A program made the position numbers and the translations under genes. Positions 1 through 8,395 of a stretch of DNA of 64,000 bases are shown one piece after another. The DNA comes from Bradyrhizobium erythrophlei (lineage in GTDB: Bacteria; Pseudomonadota; Alphaproteobacteria; Rhizobiales; Xanthobacteraceae), in contig NZ_LT670817.1 in assembly GCF_900129425.1 (NCBI RefSeq), positions 3,844,001 to 3,908,000 of the forward strand, in the 5' to 3' direction. Below the pieces are notes generated by a model that worked only from the letters and a program-made list of their open reading frames with translations, made no database searches and was not told the origin of the DNA. Position 1 is the stretch's first letter. Every line of letters begins with the position of its first letter.

Positions 1-701
1 ACCGGCTTTTGAGCGTGGACGCTATCACGGCCGCCATCGCGCATGAGCTGAGGACGCCTTTGGGAGCTATCTCACTTAATGCCAATACAGCCCTCAGTCA
101 GCTGCGTTCGAACCCTCCGGAACTGGAAGAAATGGATGAAATCCTTACTGACATAGAGGCCGAAAGCCATCGCGCGGCTGCAATCATTTCGAGCGTTCGC
201 CAACTGTCGAAAACGACGCCTGATCGAAGCGCGCCGACACGCGTTGAGGATGTTGCTCGGCAGGTACTAAGATTGCTGCAACACGATCTTCAGGTCAACG
301 AAGTATCCGTCGCTACGGAGTTTCAAGACAACCTTCCCGAGGTGCATCTGGATAGCACGCAACTCCAGCAAGTACTCTTGAATCTCGTTAAAAACGCCAT
401 CGACGCGATGAGCTCGGTGGCTCCTGACGCACGACACGTGCGGCTCACAACGAGCTTTGACGGTCACTCGACCGTATTGCTCTCGGTCCAAGACTCCGGA
501 CGCGGAATTCCTGTCGAGGATCGAGAGCGCATGTTCGATCCGTTCTTTACGACGAAATCCGGCGGTATGGGAATGGGGCTCGCTATCTGTTCTACTGTAG
601 TCGAGAACCACGGAGGCAAATTGCGGCTCGTCAAGTCGGACTCCGACGGCTCGATTTTTGAGCTCGCAATACCGGTCGGCGGGCAGCGGTCGGCTGAGTA
701 G
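1..701 (+). CDS. Sensor histidine kinase, C-terminal part (5' end outside window)
   Basis: This is the catalytic core of a membrane or cytosolic sensor kinase that autophosphorylates on histidine and passes phosphate to a response regulator. The HisKA H-box (AHELRTPLGA) lies near residue 11 of the visible reading frame, the N-box (LLNLVKNAIDAM) near residue 125, and the G boxes (DSGRGIP, FFTTKSGGMGMGLAI) follow before the TAG at 699-701. The frame stays open to the first base, and TTG at 9 is far too close to the H-box to be the real start, so the sensor domains lie upstream of the window. The FixJ-family regulators at 10904 and 11751 are possible partners, but that is inference. Confidence 0.9.
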   Translation, partial: RLLSVDAITAAIAHELRTPLGAISLNANTALSQLRSNPPELEEMDEILTDIEAESHRAAAIISSVRQLSKTTPDRSAPTRVEDVARQVLRLLQHDLQVNEVSVATEFQDNLPEVHLDSTQLQQVLLNLVKNAIDAMSSVAPDARHVRLTTSFDGHSTVLLSVQDSGRGIPVEDRERMFDPFFTTKSGGMGMGLAICSTVVENHGGKLRLVKSDSDGSIFELAIPVGGQRSAE

Positions 702-727
702 GCCCATGCGGATGTCCGATTGTGGCA

Positions 728-1180
728 GTGCGCCCCGAAGGCGCGGTAGTGGAGGAAGGATCCACCCAGAGAGTTGTCGATTAATCTGGTAGCTGACGAG
801 CGGTTCGGCCGGGTAACCGGCAGGCCTGGAGCCTCGTGACAAAGGCCGCTTTAGGCGGTTGAGCAATCCGGCGGGCCGTAACGTGAGTGAAACCTGAGTA
901 GGCCTCGAAAGTGACAATGCGGATGCCGACCCTCCCGCCATTTGGGGGAAGGCAGTATGAGCGGGGAGCAATCGACGCGCGCACCCGCTCGATCCGCCGG
1001 GGTAGTGGGCACGGCACGTCGGAAAGGTGGTTCGGGTAATCGGGGGAAACCCGTCAAGGGCCGAGGGTAGCGGCCTCAACGTCGCGAAAGGCGGCGGCCA
1101 TGGCGGGAGTCGGACGGGGTCGTATGACCGTCGAAGCCGGGTAATGCTGGCTGAGAAAAGGGCCCTGACTTCTGGTGCGC
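728..1180 (+). mobile_element. Probable group II intron remnant (5' domain I region, no maturase ORF)
   Basis: The stretch begins with GTGCG at 728, like the conserved 5' end of group II introns, and runs through G-rich, non-coding, hairpin-forming sequence. I recall very similar sequence upstream of reverse transcriptase/maturase genes in Bradyrhizobium (for example the segments around 820-900 and 960-1080). No reverse transcriptase ORF follows and I could not find a convincing domain V hairpin, so this would be a deleted copy. The downstream boundary is uncertain. All reading frames across 702-1370 look like shadows without coding character. Confidence 0.45.
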
Positions 1181-1489
1181 TTTCGAAAAAAATCCGCACG
1201 CCACGTTCCGTGGGAACCGGGGGCGGGCGACCGCCTCCGGCGACCCGGTGGGATGGGAAACGGAGCGTTGCCGAATAGCCCAAACTACCGCGCCCATCCT
1301 CGACTCTACCGACCGACTGGCCTAACTGTTGTTCGAGGCTACTTGCGATAACGGCTGGACTGACTTGCATCATGACAACGAAAACGGACTATCTCCCGAG
1401 CCTCTATCGTCACGTTACGGACGCGGTTTGCCAAACAGATCTCGGCATGGGAGCGGTATGCGCCACTTCGTTCAGTCAACGTCACCTGC

Positions 1490-1504
1490 CCATTGGGACA
1501 ATGG
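1490..1504. promoter_or_regulatory. Palindromic operator candidate CCATTGGGACAATGG
   Basis: This is a perfect 6-bp inverted repeat with a 3-bp centre. Its reverse complement is identical to the 15-mer at 10618-10632 upstream of the FixJ-family regulator. It sits about 80 bases upstream of the small gene that starts at 1583. An adjacent GGGCAATAGTCC at 1510-1521 carries further half-site-like sequence. The binding protein is not known. Confidence 0.5.
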
Positions 1505-1582
1505 CCCTGAGGGCAATAGTCCGAGAACGGCATCTGTCGTAGGTTGGCGAGGATCAAATCAACCCTCAGGCAGGGGGTACCA

Positions 1583-1813
1583 ATGTCGAGCCAGTTAGAG
1601 TGTATTGCGCGAGCTACGCTATGTATGAGACTCGCGAAGTGTGAGCCGGCCAACAGAAATCTCTGGATGGCCGAGGCGGAACACTGGTCACGCTTGTCGA
1701 AAGAGAGGCTTCGCGGCGGGGCTGGGGCAATAATCCCTTTCGGCATCTTGGCAAGCTTGCCGGCACGGTCGGCAAGATGCTTATCAGTTTCGGCGTCGGC
1801 AAGAGTCTCATGA
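1583..1813 (+). CDS. Small conserved hypothetical protein, probably with an altered C-terminus
   Basis: The N-terminal 45 residues (MSSQLECIARA, then LCMRLAK, RNLWMAEAEHWSRL) match a short helical protein family that I recognise from Bradyrhizobium but that has no known function. ATG at 1583 is chosen because AGGGGG lies six bases upstream. The family usually ends soon after the SRLSKE segment. Here the frame runs on into an Ala/Ser-rich tail that looks out of frame, so the 3' end is probably damaged. A palindromic operator candidate lies at 1490-1504. The following stretch (1814-1960) shows one coding-like plus-strand frame ending near 1993 that I cannot assign. Confidence 0.5.
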   Translation: MSSQLECIARATLCMRLAKCEPANRNLWMAEAEHWSRLSKERLRGGAGAIIPFGILASLPARSARCLSVSASARVS

Positions 1814-1964
1814 AAGAATTGGGACTGACCGACGCCGCCCGTGTTTCTTCGCCAAGTACCCGCTCTTGCAGCGCTTGACTGGCGGCCGAAGGGTGTCACG
1901 AAGCAGCAGGTCGCTCAGAAAATGGACGAGTTCTTTGACGCTGCGTTGGCAGAGATCGAAGGGG

Positions 1965-2488
1965 TCAGGCAGGCTGTAGGGTCAGATGTATGACCTGAGG
2001 CTCCCGTTTGGAAGCGGGCCGGAAGCCGAACTTCTTGAACACTTTCAACATCGCGGTGTTCTCGGGTAACACCCTCCGCAATCAGCTCCTTGAGGCCCCC
2101 GTCGCGCGCCAAAACAGCCAGATGCTGCATGAGGATCGTGCCGATACCTTGACCTTGATAGGTATCGACCACGACGAAAAGCTATCTCGGCCTGGCCGGG
2201 CCGGACCACGATATAGCGTCCACCACCGACGATCGTCGGAGATTCGTCTTCATCGATTTGTGCGACCAGCGCGACATGGTTTTCGAAATCGACGTTGAGA
2301 AAGAACGCCAACTCTTGCTCCGAGAAACCCTTCTTTGGTGCGAAAAAGCGTCGCTGCAGCGATTGCGAACTGGTTCGTCCGACCGCCGCCAGCATCTCGG
2401 CTCTGTCATCGGGACGAAGTGCGCGGATTTCAATCGGACGACCGTCGCGAAGATGCTCGACGGCCGAATAGTCGGCGGCTCCAGACAT
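1965..2488 (-). pseudogene. GNAT family N-acetyltransferase, two frameshifts
   Basis: Read on the minus strand, the start ATG at 2488 gives MSGAADYSAVEHL and a GNAT N-terminal half ending in RPGQAEIAF. The coenzyme-A loop (YQGQGIGTILMQHL) then continues in a second frame after an extra base near 2177. The last motif (EVLPENTAMLKVFKKFGF) needs a third frame after an extra G near 2073, ending at TGA 1965-1967. Together the three frames give one complete GNAT domain of about 170 residues that probably acetylated an amine of unknown identity. Both shifts look like single-base insertions, so the protein cannot be made as annotated. A FixK box lies at 2578-2591, 90 bases upstream. Confidence 0.8.
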
Positions 2489-2577
2489 GAGAAATGGTTC
2501 CCGGTCTGCTCGAAACAGCAAGCTGCTCTGCCGGCATTGTGCCCTCGCAAGAGAGAATGATCTCGCCGTGGCGATGC

Positions 2578-2591
2578 TTGATCTGGATCAA
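2578..2591. promoter_or_regulatory. FixK/FNR-type box TTGATCTGGATCAA
   Basis: This is a perfect TTGAT-N4-ATCAA palindrome between the divergent GNAT pseudogene (start 2488, minus) and the AI-2E transporter (start 2719, plus). The motif is the established binding site of FixK/FnrN/FNR regulators. The FixK-like protein encoded at 9807-10478 has the matching recognition helix. Confidence 0.75.
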
Positions 2592-2644
2592 GCCGGGGTT
2601 TGCGCAGGCGACAATAGGTTTGGGATGCGAATGGAGGTTCTCAC

Positions 2645-2716
2645 ATGCTGCATCGTTCCGCGCGTGGTCGTTGCGCGTGTAATGCGGGCGAGCGGGATAT
2701 TGAAACAGGGCCCTGA
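2645..2716 (+). CDS. Short leader ORF (23 aa) upstream of the AI-2E transporter
   Basis: ATG at 2645 is preceded by GGAGG with a seven-base spacer, a much better ribosome-binding site than that of the next gene. The frame ends with TGA at 2714-2716, two bases before the GTG start of the transporter, so the arrangement would allow translational coupling. The peptide (MLHRSARGRC, then CNAGERD) is basic and matches no family I know. It could also be a displaced N-terminus of the transporter. FixK box 2578-2591 lies 55 bases upstream. Confidence 0.35.
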   Translation: MLHRSARGRCACNAGERDIETGP

Positions 2717-2718
2717 GG

Positions 2719-3828
2719 GTGCTTCGACAAATCAAATCCGGCGACGAGATCATACAGCTGGCGATCCGCCTGGCTCTGCTCACCTTCCTGCTTTATTGGT
2801 CGTTCGTCCTTGTTCGTCCATTCATTCCCATACTGGCCTGGAGTATGGTCCTGACGGTAGCGTTGTACCCGACGTACAACTGGCTATCGGTACAGCTTGG
2901 TGATCGGCCGAAGCCGGCGGCTGTTGTCATCACCGTCATCAATCTGGCGATCATCATCGGACCGGTGACGTGGATCGGATTTGGCTTGATTGATGGATTG
3001 CAAGACTTCGCGGACCAGCTCGGCGCGGGCACCTTGGCCGTTCCATCCCCACCAGACGGCGTCAAAGACTGGCCGATCATTGGTGCGCGGGTTTACAGCC
3101 TCTGGGACCAAGCTGCTACAAATCTCGGGGCTGTGCTGGGCGAGGTAGCTCCGCACCTGAAGCCATTGGCCGGTCCGGTACTTGCCTTTGCCAGCAGTGC
3201 GGGCGTGGGAACGCTCAAGTTTATCGTATCAGTGGCGCTGTCGGGGTTCCTGTTCCTCTATGGCCCGCGCTTCGTTGCGGCAACTAGAAGGATTCAAGCG
3301 CGTCTGATGGCGCAGCGAAGCCAGGATTTTGTTGCCCTGGCAGGGCTGACGATACGCACGGTGTCCCAGGGAGTAATCGGCGTTGCTGTCCTTCAATCGC
3401 TGCTGGCCGGAATTGGATTGAAACTTGCCGGCGTGCCTCACGCAGGCTTGTTGGCGTTCGCCGTGCTCATTCTTGCAATCCTGCAGATCGGATCGGCAAT
3501 CGTCCTCATTCCCGTGATCATATGGATTTGGGCGACCAAGGATTTTGCGGTGGCTCTCCCGCTGACGATCTATCTGTTGATCGTGGGATTGGCTGACAAC
3601 ATCTTGAAGCCCATGCTCATGGGACGCGGGCTGAGCACGCCCATGCTTGTCATCTTCATCGGCGTCCTGGGCGGGATGCTGGCGCACGGCATCGTCGGCC
3701 TGTTTATCGGGCCCATCATCCTGGCAGTGGCCTGGGAATTGATGACGGCATGGATCCAAGAGGATCAGGCTGGCGTCATCTTGCCTGATGCGGGAAGCGA
3801 CGGAGAAAAACTCGTCGCGAAAGACTAG
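2719..3828 (+). CDS. AI-2E family transporter (PerM/UPF0118-like)
   Basis: This 369-residue polytopic inner-membrane protein has the layout of the AI-2E exporter/PerM family: two N-terminal hydrophobic hairpins (LALLTFLLYWSF, AAVVITVINLAIII), a soluble loop at about residues 95-140, and five or more C-terminal membrane segments including GVPHAGLLAFAVL and the end motif GLFIGPIILAVAWEL. The family exports small molecules or ions, and the substrate here is unknown. GTG at 2719 is the first usable start after an in-frame stop at 2701-2703. The gene follows a 23-aa leader ORF and a FixK box. The DUF3141 operon begins 163 bases downstream behind its own box. Confidence 0.85.
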   Translation: MLRQIKSGDEIIQLAIRLALLTFLLYWSFVLVRPFIPILAWSMVLTVALYPTYNWLSVQLGDRPKPAAVVITVINLAIIIGPVTWIGFGLIDGLQDFADQLGAGTLAVPSPPDGVKDWPIIGARVYSLWDQAATNLGAVLGEVAPHLKPLAGPVLAFASSAGVGTLKFIVSVALSGFLFLYGPRFVAATRRIQARLMAQRSQDFVALAGLTIRTVSQGVIGVAVLQSLLAGIGLKLAGVPHAGLLAFAVLILAILQIGSAIVLIPVIIWIWATKDFAVALPLTIYLLIVGLADNILKPMLMGRGLSTPMLVIFIGVLGGMLAHGIVGLFIGPIILAVAWELMTAWIQEDQAGVILPDAGSDGEKLVAKD

Positions 3829-3916
3829 CTTCAGGACCCGGCCGGTAGCGGCGGTTTTCCCCGCTGGGCAAATCGCGACAGAAATGACGACGCGTCAAGC
3901 GAGCGCCGGGGTTCCC

Positions 3917-3930
3917 TTGACCTATGTCAA
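3917..3930. promoter_or_regulatory. FixK/FNR-like box TTGACCTATGTCAA
   Basis: This TTGA-N6-TCAA palindrome lies in the 163-base gap after the AI-2E gene and 60-75 bases upstream of the DUF3141 start. That spacing suits an activator of the DUF3141-pta-ackA-fabI operon. The half-sites are TTGAC/GTCAA rather than the optimal TTGAT/ATCAA. Confidence 0.6.
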
Positions 3931-3991
3931 AGGTCTCCTCCGCCCACGCGCAATCCTGATGTGTGGGCTGCGATTAATGAGAGATTTGAGC

Positions 3992-6184
3992 ATGTCTATC
4001 AACAAGCCAGCCATCTCGGGCGATAGGCAGCCTGGGGTTTTTGCATCCGCCTTCGAATACCTCGTGGATACCGGGCAACGCAGCGTCCTGTTCCTGGATG
4101 TCATGCGCCAGCGCGGCGTTCAATACAGCGAACATATCGCCAAAACTGCACCTCATGTTCTCGACTATGATGTCGAGCTGATCGTCGACGGAAGGAATCT
4201 CGAGCGGCCGGTAAATTATGGGCTCGTGCGGGTCGCCCCGCCGAGCGGAGTGGAGATTGATATCAGGCGTCGTCCGTTTGTGGTGGTCGATCCTCGCGCG
4301 GGTCACGGGCCCGGGATCGGCGGGTTCAAGGCGGACAGCGAGATCGGCGTGGCGATGAAAGCCGGCCACCCCTGTTACTTCATCGGCTTCCTGCCCGAAC
4401 CGATGCCCGGCCAGACAATCGGGGACATCGCGAGAGCCGAAGCGGTCTTCATCGAAAAAGTCATCGCCCTGCACCCCGACGCCGACGGCAAGCCGTGCGT
4501 AATCGGCAACTGCCAGGCCGGCTGGGCAGTCATGATGCTGGCTTCGCTGCGGCCGGAGCTTTTCGGACCGCTTATCATCGCCGGCGCACCGTTGTCCTAC
4601 TGGGCCGGCGTCTGCGGCAAGAACCCAATGCGCTATTCGGGCGGCCTGCTCGGAGGAAGCTGGCTGACCGCCCTCACCAGCGACCTCGGAGGCGGCAAGT
4701 TTGACGGCGCGTGGCTTGTCCAGAATTTCGAGAATATGAATCCCTCGAACACGCTCTGGACCAAGCAGTACAATGTCTATTCGAAGATCGACACCGAGGC
4801 TGATCGCTATCTCGATTTCGAGCGCTGGTGGGGCGGACATGTCAACCTGAATGCTGAGGAGATCCAGTTCATCGTCGATGAGCTGTTCATCGGCAATAAC
4901 CTCGCGGCAGGGCGCATCAAGACCTCAGACGGAAGAGTTGTCGACCTGCGGAATATCTCTTCGCCAATCGTGGTATTCTGTTCAAAGGGTGACAATATCA
5001 CGCCGCCGCAGCAGGCACTCGGCTGGATTCTCGATCTCTATGGCGATGTCGATGAGATCCGCGCCTACGGGCAAACCATTGTCTACACCGTTCACGAAAC
5101 GGTCGGTCACCTCGGAATATTCGTATCCGGCGGCGTTGCCAAGAAAGAACACAGCGAATTCTCCAGCAACATCGACCTGATCGACGTGCTCCCGCCTGGG
5201 CTTTACGAGGCAACTTTCGAGGCCAAATCCGCCGATACCGCCAACGCGGAGCTTGCGGGCGGAACGTGGATCATGCGTTGCGAGCCTCGCACGCTCGACG
5301 ATATTCGGGCCATGGGCGGCAATGCCGCCGAAGACGAGCGGCGCTTTGCGACCGCCGCTCGGGTATCCGAGATCAACCTAGCCAACTACCGGAATTTCGT
5401 GCAGCCATGGCTCAGCGCCGCGGTTCCTCCCCAACTGGCGGCGTGGATGCGCAAATGGCATCCGCTCCGCGTTTCGTACGAGACCTTCGGCAGCAATAAC
5501 GTTGCCATGAAGGCCGTGGCCGAAGCGGCTGACAATGTTCGCGAACACCGCAAGCCGGCGGCAAACGACAATCTATTTCTTGCCTTCCAGGAGACCGTCT
5601 CCAAGAACATCGTCAATGTACTCGACAACTGGCGCGACGCGCAGGAGGCTCTCAGCGAGTCGCTTTTTCTCGGCATCTATGGATCGCCCGCGCTGCAGGC
5701 CGCGGTGGGAATAAAGCCGGATGCCGACGTGTCGCCCAAGCCCGAGATGTCGCCAGAGCACCGCAAGCGTCTCGAGGCGCGCATCGCAGAGCTGAAGTCG
5801 CAGATCGGAAAAGGCGGTCTCAGGGAATGCGTCATCCGCGGCCTGCTTTACGTCGGCATGGCCCGCGGAATGGTCGACGAGCGAAGCCTGGAGGCGTTGC
5901 GCCGGGTCCGCGCTGACGACGCCGGCTCGCGCCTCACGCTTGCACAGTTCAAGACGATGGTACGCGAGCAGTTCTTCATGCTGCTGCTGGAACCGGAGGC
6001 AAGCCTGGCTGCCATCCCGAAACTGCTGCCGGCAAGCGAGGACCAACGCCGTAAAGGTCTGGCTGCGATTCGCTGCGTCCTGTCCGCGAGCGCGGAAATA
6101 TCCGGCGAAACTGCCACGCGGTTTGATCGAGTGAAAGAGCTGTTTGGCGGCCTCGCCGCCGAACCGCAGGCGAAGGCATCATAG
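3992..6184 (+). CDS. DUF3141 protein, PHA-synthase-like alpha/beta hydrolase
   Basis: This 730-residue cytosolic protein heads an acetate/acyl operon. The N-terminal half is an alpha/beta-hydrolase fold. The nucleophile elbow GNCQAGW near residue 172 has cysteine, as in polyhydroxyalkanoate synthases (G-x-C-x-G), rather than serine. A catalytic Asp may be in SKGDNITPP and the His in HETVGHLGIF, near residue 375. The C-terminal 250 residues are helical (KPEMSPEHRKRLEARI and following). The exact reaction of DUF3141 proteins is not established; a role in acyl-CoA or polyester metabolism is inferred from the cysteine box and from pta, ackA and fabI downstream. ATG 3992 is preferred over the in-frame ATG at 3977 and over the long upstream extension, which would overlap the transporter gene. 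Confidence 0.85.
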   Translation: MSINKPAISGDRQPGVFASAFEYLVDTGQRSVLFLDVMRQRGVQYSEHIAKTAPHVLDYDVELIVDGRNLERPVNYGLVRVAPPSGVEIDIRRRPFVVVDPRAGHGPGIGGFKADSEIGVAMKAGHPCYFIGFLPEPMPGQTIGDIARAEAVFIEKVIALHPDADGKPCVIGNCQAGWAVMMLASLRPELFGPLIIAGAPLSYWAGVCGKNPMRYSGGLLGGSWLTALTSDLGGGKFDGAWLVQNFENMNPSNTLWTKQYNVYSKIDTEADRYLDFERWWGGHVNLNAEEIQFIVDELFIGNNLAAGRIKTSDGRVVDLRNISSPIVVFCSKGDNITPPQQALGWILDLYGDVDEIRAYGQTIVYTVHETVGHLGIFVSGGVAKKEHSEFSSNIDLIDVLPPGLYEATFEAKSADTANAELAGGTWIMRCEPRTLDDIRAMGGNAAEDERRFATAARVSEINLANYRNFVQPWLSAAVPPQLAAWMRKWHPLRVSYETFGSNNVAMKAVAEAADNVREHRKPAANDNLFLAFQETVSKNIVNVLDNWRDAQEALSESLFLGIYGSPALQAAVGIKPDADVSPKPEMSPEHRKRLEARIAELKSQIGKGGLRECVIRGLLYVGMARGMVDERSLEALRRVRADDAGSRLTLAQFKTMVREQFFMLLLEPEASLAAIPKLLPASEDQRRKGLAAIRCVLSASAEISGETATRFDRVKELFGGLAAEPQAKAS

Positions 6185-6211
6185 GCCCTTTTTGAGGTGA
6201 TGAGGAGTTGA

Positions 6212-7183
6212 ATGATGAGCGTTGCACCCATGGAAGCGGGCGAGGCCAGGCCCGGCGCAAAATATGATCGTCTCATCGCAGCAGCGAAAGCGATCCCGGC
6301 CGCTACGACGATCATCGTGCATCCATGCGACGAAAGCTCGCTGCGTGGCGTGTCCGACGCCGCCGAAGCCGGCATCATTAAGCCGACCTTGGTCGGGCCG
6401 GCGGCGAAGATCAAGGCTGCTGCTCTCAAACACAATATTGATATCAGCGGCTTCGAGCTGGTCGATGCCCCTCATAGCGAGGCTGCTGCAACAACGGCCG
6501 TGGAGCTGATTCGCGCGGGCAGGGGCGAGATGCTGATGAAAGGCAGCCTGCATACTGACGAGTTGATGCGAAGCGTGACTGCGAAGGTCGGCGGGTTGCG
6601 CACGCAGAGGCGGATCAGCCACGTGTTCGTGATGGATGTCCCGGCCTACAGCGAGACCATCTTCATCACCGACGCCGCCATCAACATTTTCCCTGATCTC
6701 GATGGCAAGCGCGACATCGTGCAAAATGCGATTGATCTTTACAACCAGGCCGGATTTGGCACGTCTCCCCGGGTCGCCATTCTCTCGGCAGTCGAGACTG
6801 TCACATCCAAGATCCCGTCGACCATCGAGGCCGCCGCACTCTGCAAGATGGCGGACCGCGGGCAGATCACGGGCGGATTTCTCGATGGACCGCTCGCGTT
6901 TGACAACGCCGTCGATAGGGAAGCGGCGAGGATCAAGGGAATAAAATCAGAAGTCGCGGGGCGAGCCCAGATTCTGGTGGTGCCGGATCTCGAGGCCGGC
7001 AACATGCTGGCCAAGAACCTGACGTACTTCGCCAAGGCGGACGGTGCCGGCATCGTGCTCGGCGCCCGCGTTCCGATCGTGCTGACCTCGCGGGCCGATT
7101 CACCGAGAGCCCGCATGGCATCGTGCGCCGTCGCAACGCTCTATGCCGCCGCGCGGCGCCGTGCCCAGACGATCGCCGCGTGA
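6212..7183 (+). CDS. pta: Phosphate acetyltransferase (PTA_PTB family)
   Basis: This 323-residue enzyme interconverts acetyl-CoA (or another short acyl-CoA) and phosphate with acyl phosphate and CoA. It matches the phosphate acetyl/butyryltransferase catalytic domain: VHPCDESSL near the start, MKGSLHTDELM, ITDAAINIFPDL and the C-terminal PDLEAGNMLAKNL and GARVPIVLTSRADS. The form common in this group carries an N-terminal MaoC hydratase domain and is about 460 residues long; this one lacks it. ATG 6212 has GAGGAG ten bases upstream. The stop codon overlaps the ackA start (TGATG), so the two are translationally coupled. Whether acetyl, propionyl or butyryl is preferred cannot be told. Confidence 0.88.
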   Translation: MMSVAPMEAGEARPGAKYDRLIAAAKAIPAATTIIVHPCDESSLRGVSDAAEAGIIKPTLVGPAAKIKAAALKHNIDISGFELVDAPHSEAAATTAVELIRAGRGEMLMKGSLHTDELMRSVTAKVGGLRTQRRISHVFVMDVPAYSETIFITDAAINIFPDLDGKRDIVQNAIDLYNQAGFGTSPRVAILSAVETVTSKIPSTIEAAALCKMADRGQITGGFLDGPLAFDNAVDREAARIKGIKSEVAGRAQILVVPDLEAGNMLAKNLTYFAKADGAGIVLGARVPIVLTSRADSPRARMASCAVATLYAAARRRAQTIAA

Positions 7184-8395
7184 TGCCCATGGACACGTTC
7201 CTCATCGTCAACGCCGGCTCCTCAAGCGTGAAATTCCAGGTGTTTGCCGTGGATGGCGACGGCGGACTGCGACGGCAGATCAAGGGTCAAATGGACGGCG
7301 TTGGAAGCCGTCCCCGGTTGCGCGCCACTGGACCAGCAGGCGACACGCTGGCGGAAAGGGCCTATCCGGTTGAGAGCGTTCCAGACGTTCCGGCGGCGCT
7401 GATGCTTGCGAGCGCCTGGCTGCGGGATGAACTCCAATTGAGCCCGCTCGCCGTCGGCCACCGGGTGGTGCATGGAGGCCCGGATTATGACCGGGCCGTG
7501 CTGATCGACCATGGCGTGGTTGCGCGCCTCGAGAATTTCACGGCGCTAGCGCCACTTCATCAACCCCATAATCTGGCACCAATCCGTTCGCTTCTTGCCA
7601 AATTCCCTTCACTGCCTCAGGTCGCATGCTTCGATACTGCATTTCACCGTGACCATGACGAAGTGGCGGATCACTATGCCATACCTCGCCAGTTCTATGA
7701 TGAGGGTATAAGGCGTTATGGATTCCATGGACTCTCCTACGAGTACATCGCGAACACTTTGCCCAACGTTGCGCCGGAAATCGCCGAGGCGCGTGTCATC
7801 ATCGCTCATCTGGGCAGCGGCGCTTCGATGTGCGCCATTCACGGAGGGCGCAGTGTGGAAAGCACGATGGGCTTCGCCGCCCTCGATGGACTTCCCATGG
7901 GAACGCGGACTGGCCAGATAGATCCCGGGGTCGTTCTCTATCTTATGACTGCAAAGGGCATGTCGCCCGCCCAATTGCAGGATTTTCTCTACCGTGATTG
8001 CGGGCTGAAGGGACTTTCCGGCGTCAGCAACGATATGCGGGAGCTTCAGGACAGCAGCGATCCCCGTGCGGCTTTTGCTGTCGACTACTTTGTGTACCGG
8101 GCTGCGCTTCACGCCGGAATGCTGGCGGCTGCCTTGCAAGGCCTTGACGCCTTCATCTTCACCGCAGGCATCGGCGAAAACTCTGTCGGGGATTGCGGAG
8201 CGGCTCGAATGGCTCGGAATATCTCTCGATCCGGCAGGCAATGCCCAACACGCGCTGCGGATATCTTGCGGGGCCAGCCGCATCCCCGTCTACATCGTGC
8301 CAACCGATGAAGAGTTGATGATTGCGGAGCACACATTGTCGCTGCTGTGGGATCGACATTCGTCCTCCAGCCCAACTCGAATGAGAGCGTCATGA
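7183..8395 (+). pseudogene. ackA: Acetate/propionate kinase with a frameshift near 8186
   Basis: The frame from ATG 7183 (or 7189) starts MDTFLIVNAGSSSVKF and carries the ASKHA kinase motifs VGHRVVHGG, FDTAFHR, RYGFHGLSY, HLGSGASMCAI and FTAGIGENSV. It would make ATP and acetate from acetyl phosphate supplied by Pta. Just after GENSV, near 8186, the reading frame changes: the remaining family sequence (IAERLEWLGISLD, then PTDEELMIAEHT) lies in the +1 frame and ends at TGA 8393-8395. As read, the product gets a 45-residue foreign tail (ending at 8310) in place of the last 65-70 residues. The loss could be real, a recoding site or a base error. fabI overlaps the original stop by ATGA. Confidence 0.85.

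Noticed and set aside
267..1373. 368-residue minus-strand frame across the histidine kinase and intron-like region
   Set aside because: Antisense to a clear kinase and to structured non-coding sequence; the product has no family pattern.
1372..1542. 56-residue plus-strand ORF starting MTTKTDYLPSLY
   Set aside because: No ribosome-binding site or family, and it overlaps the palindromic operator.
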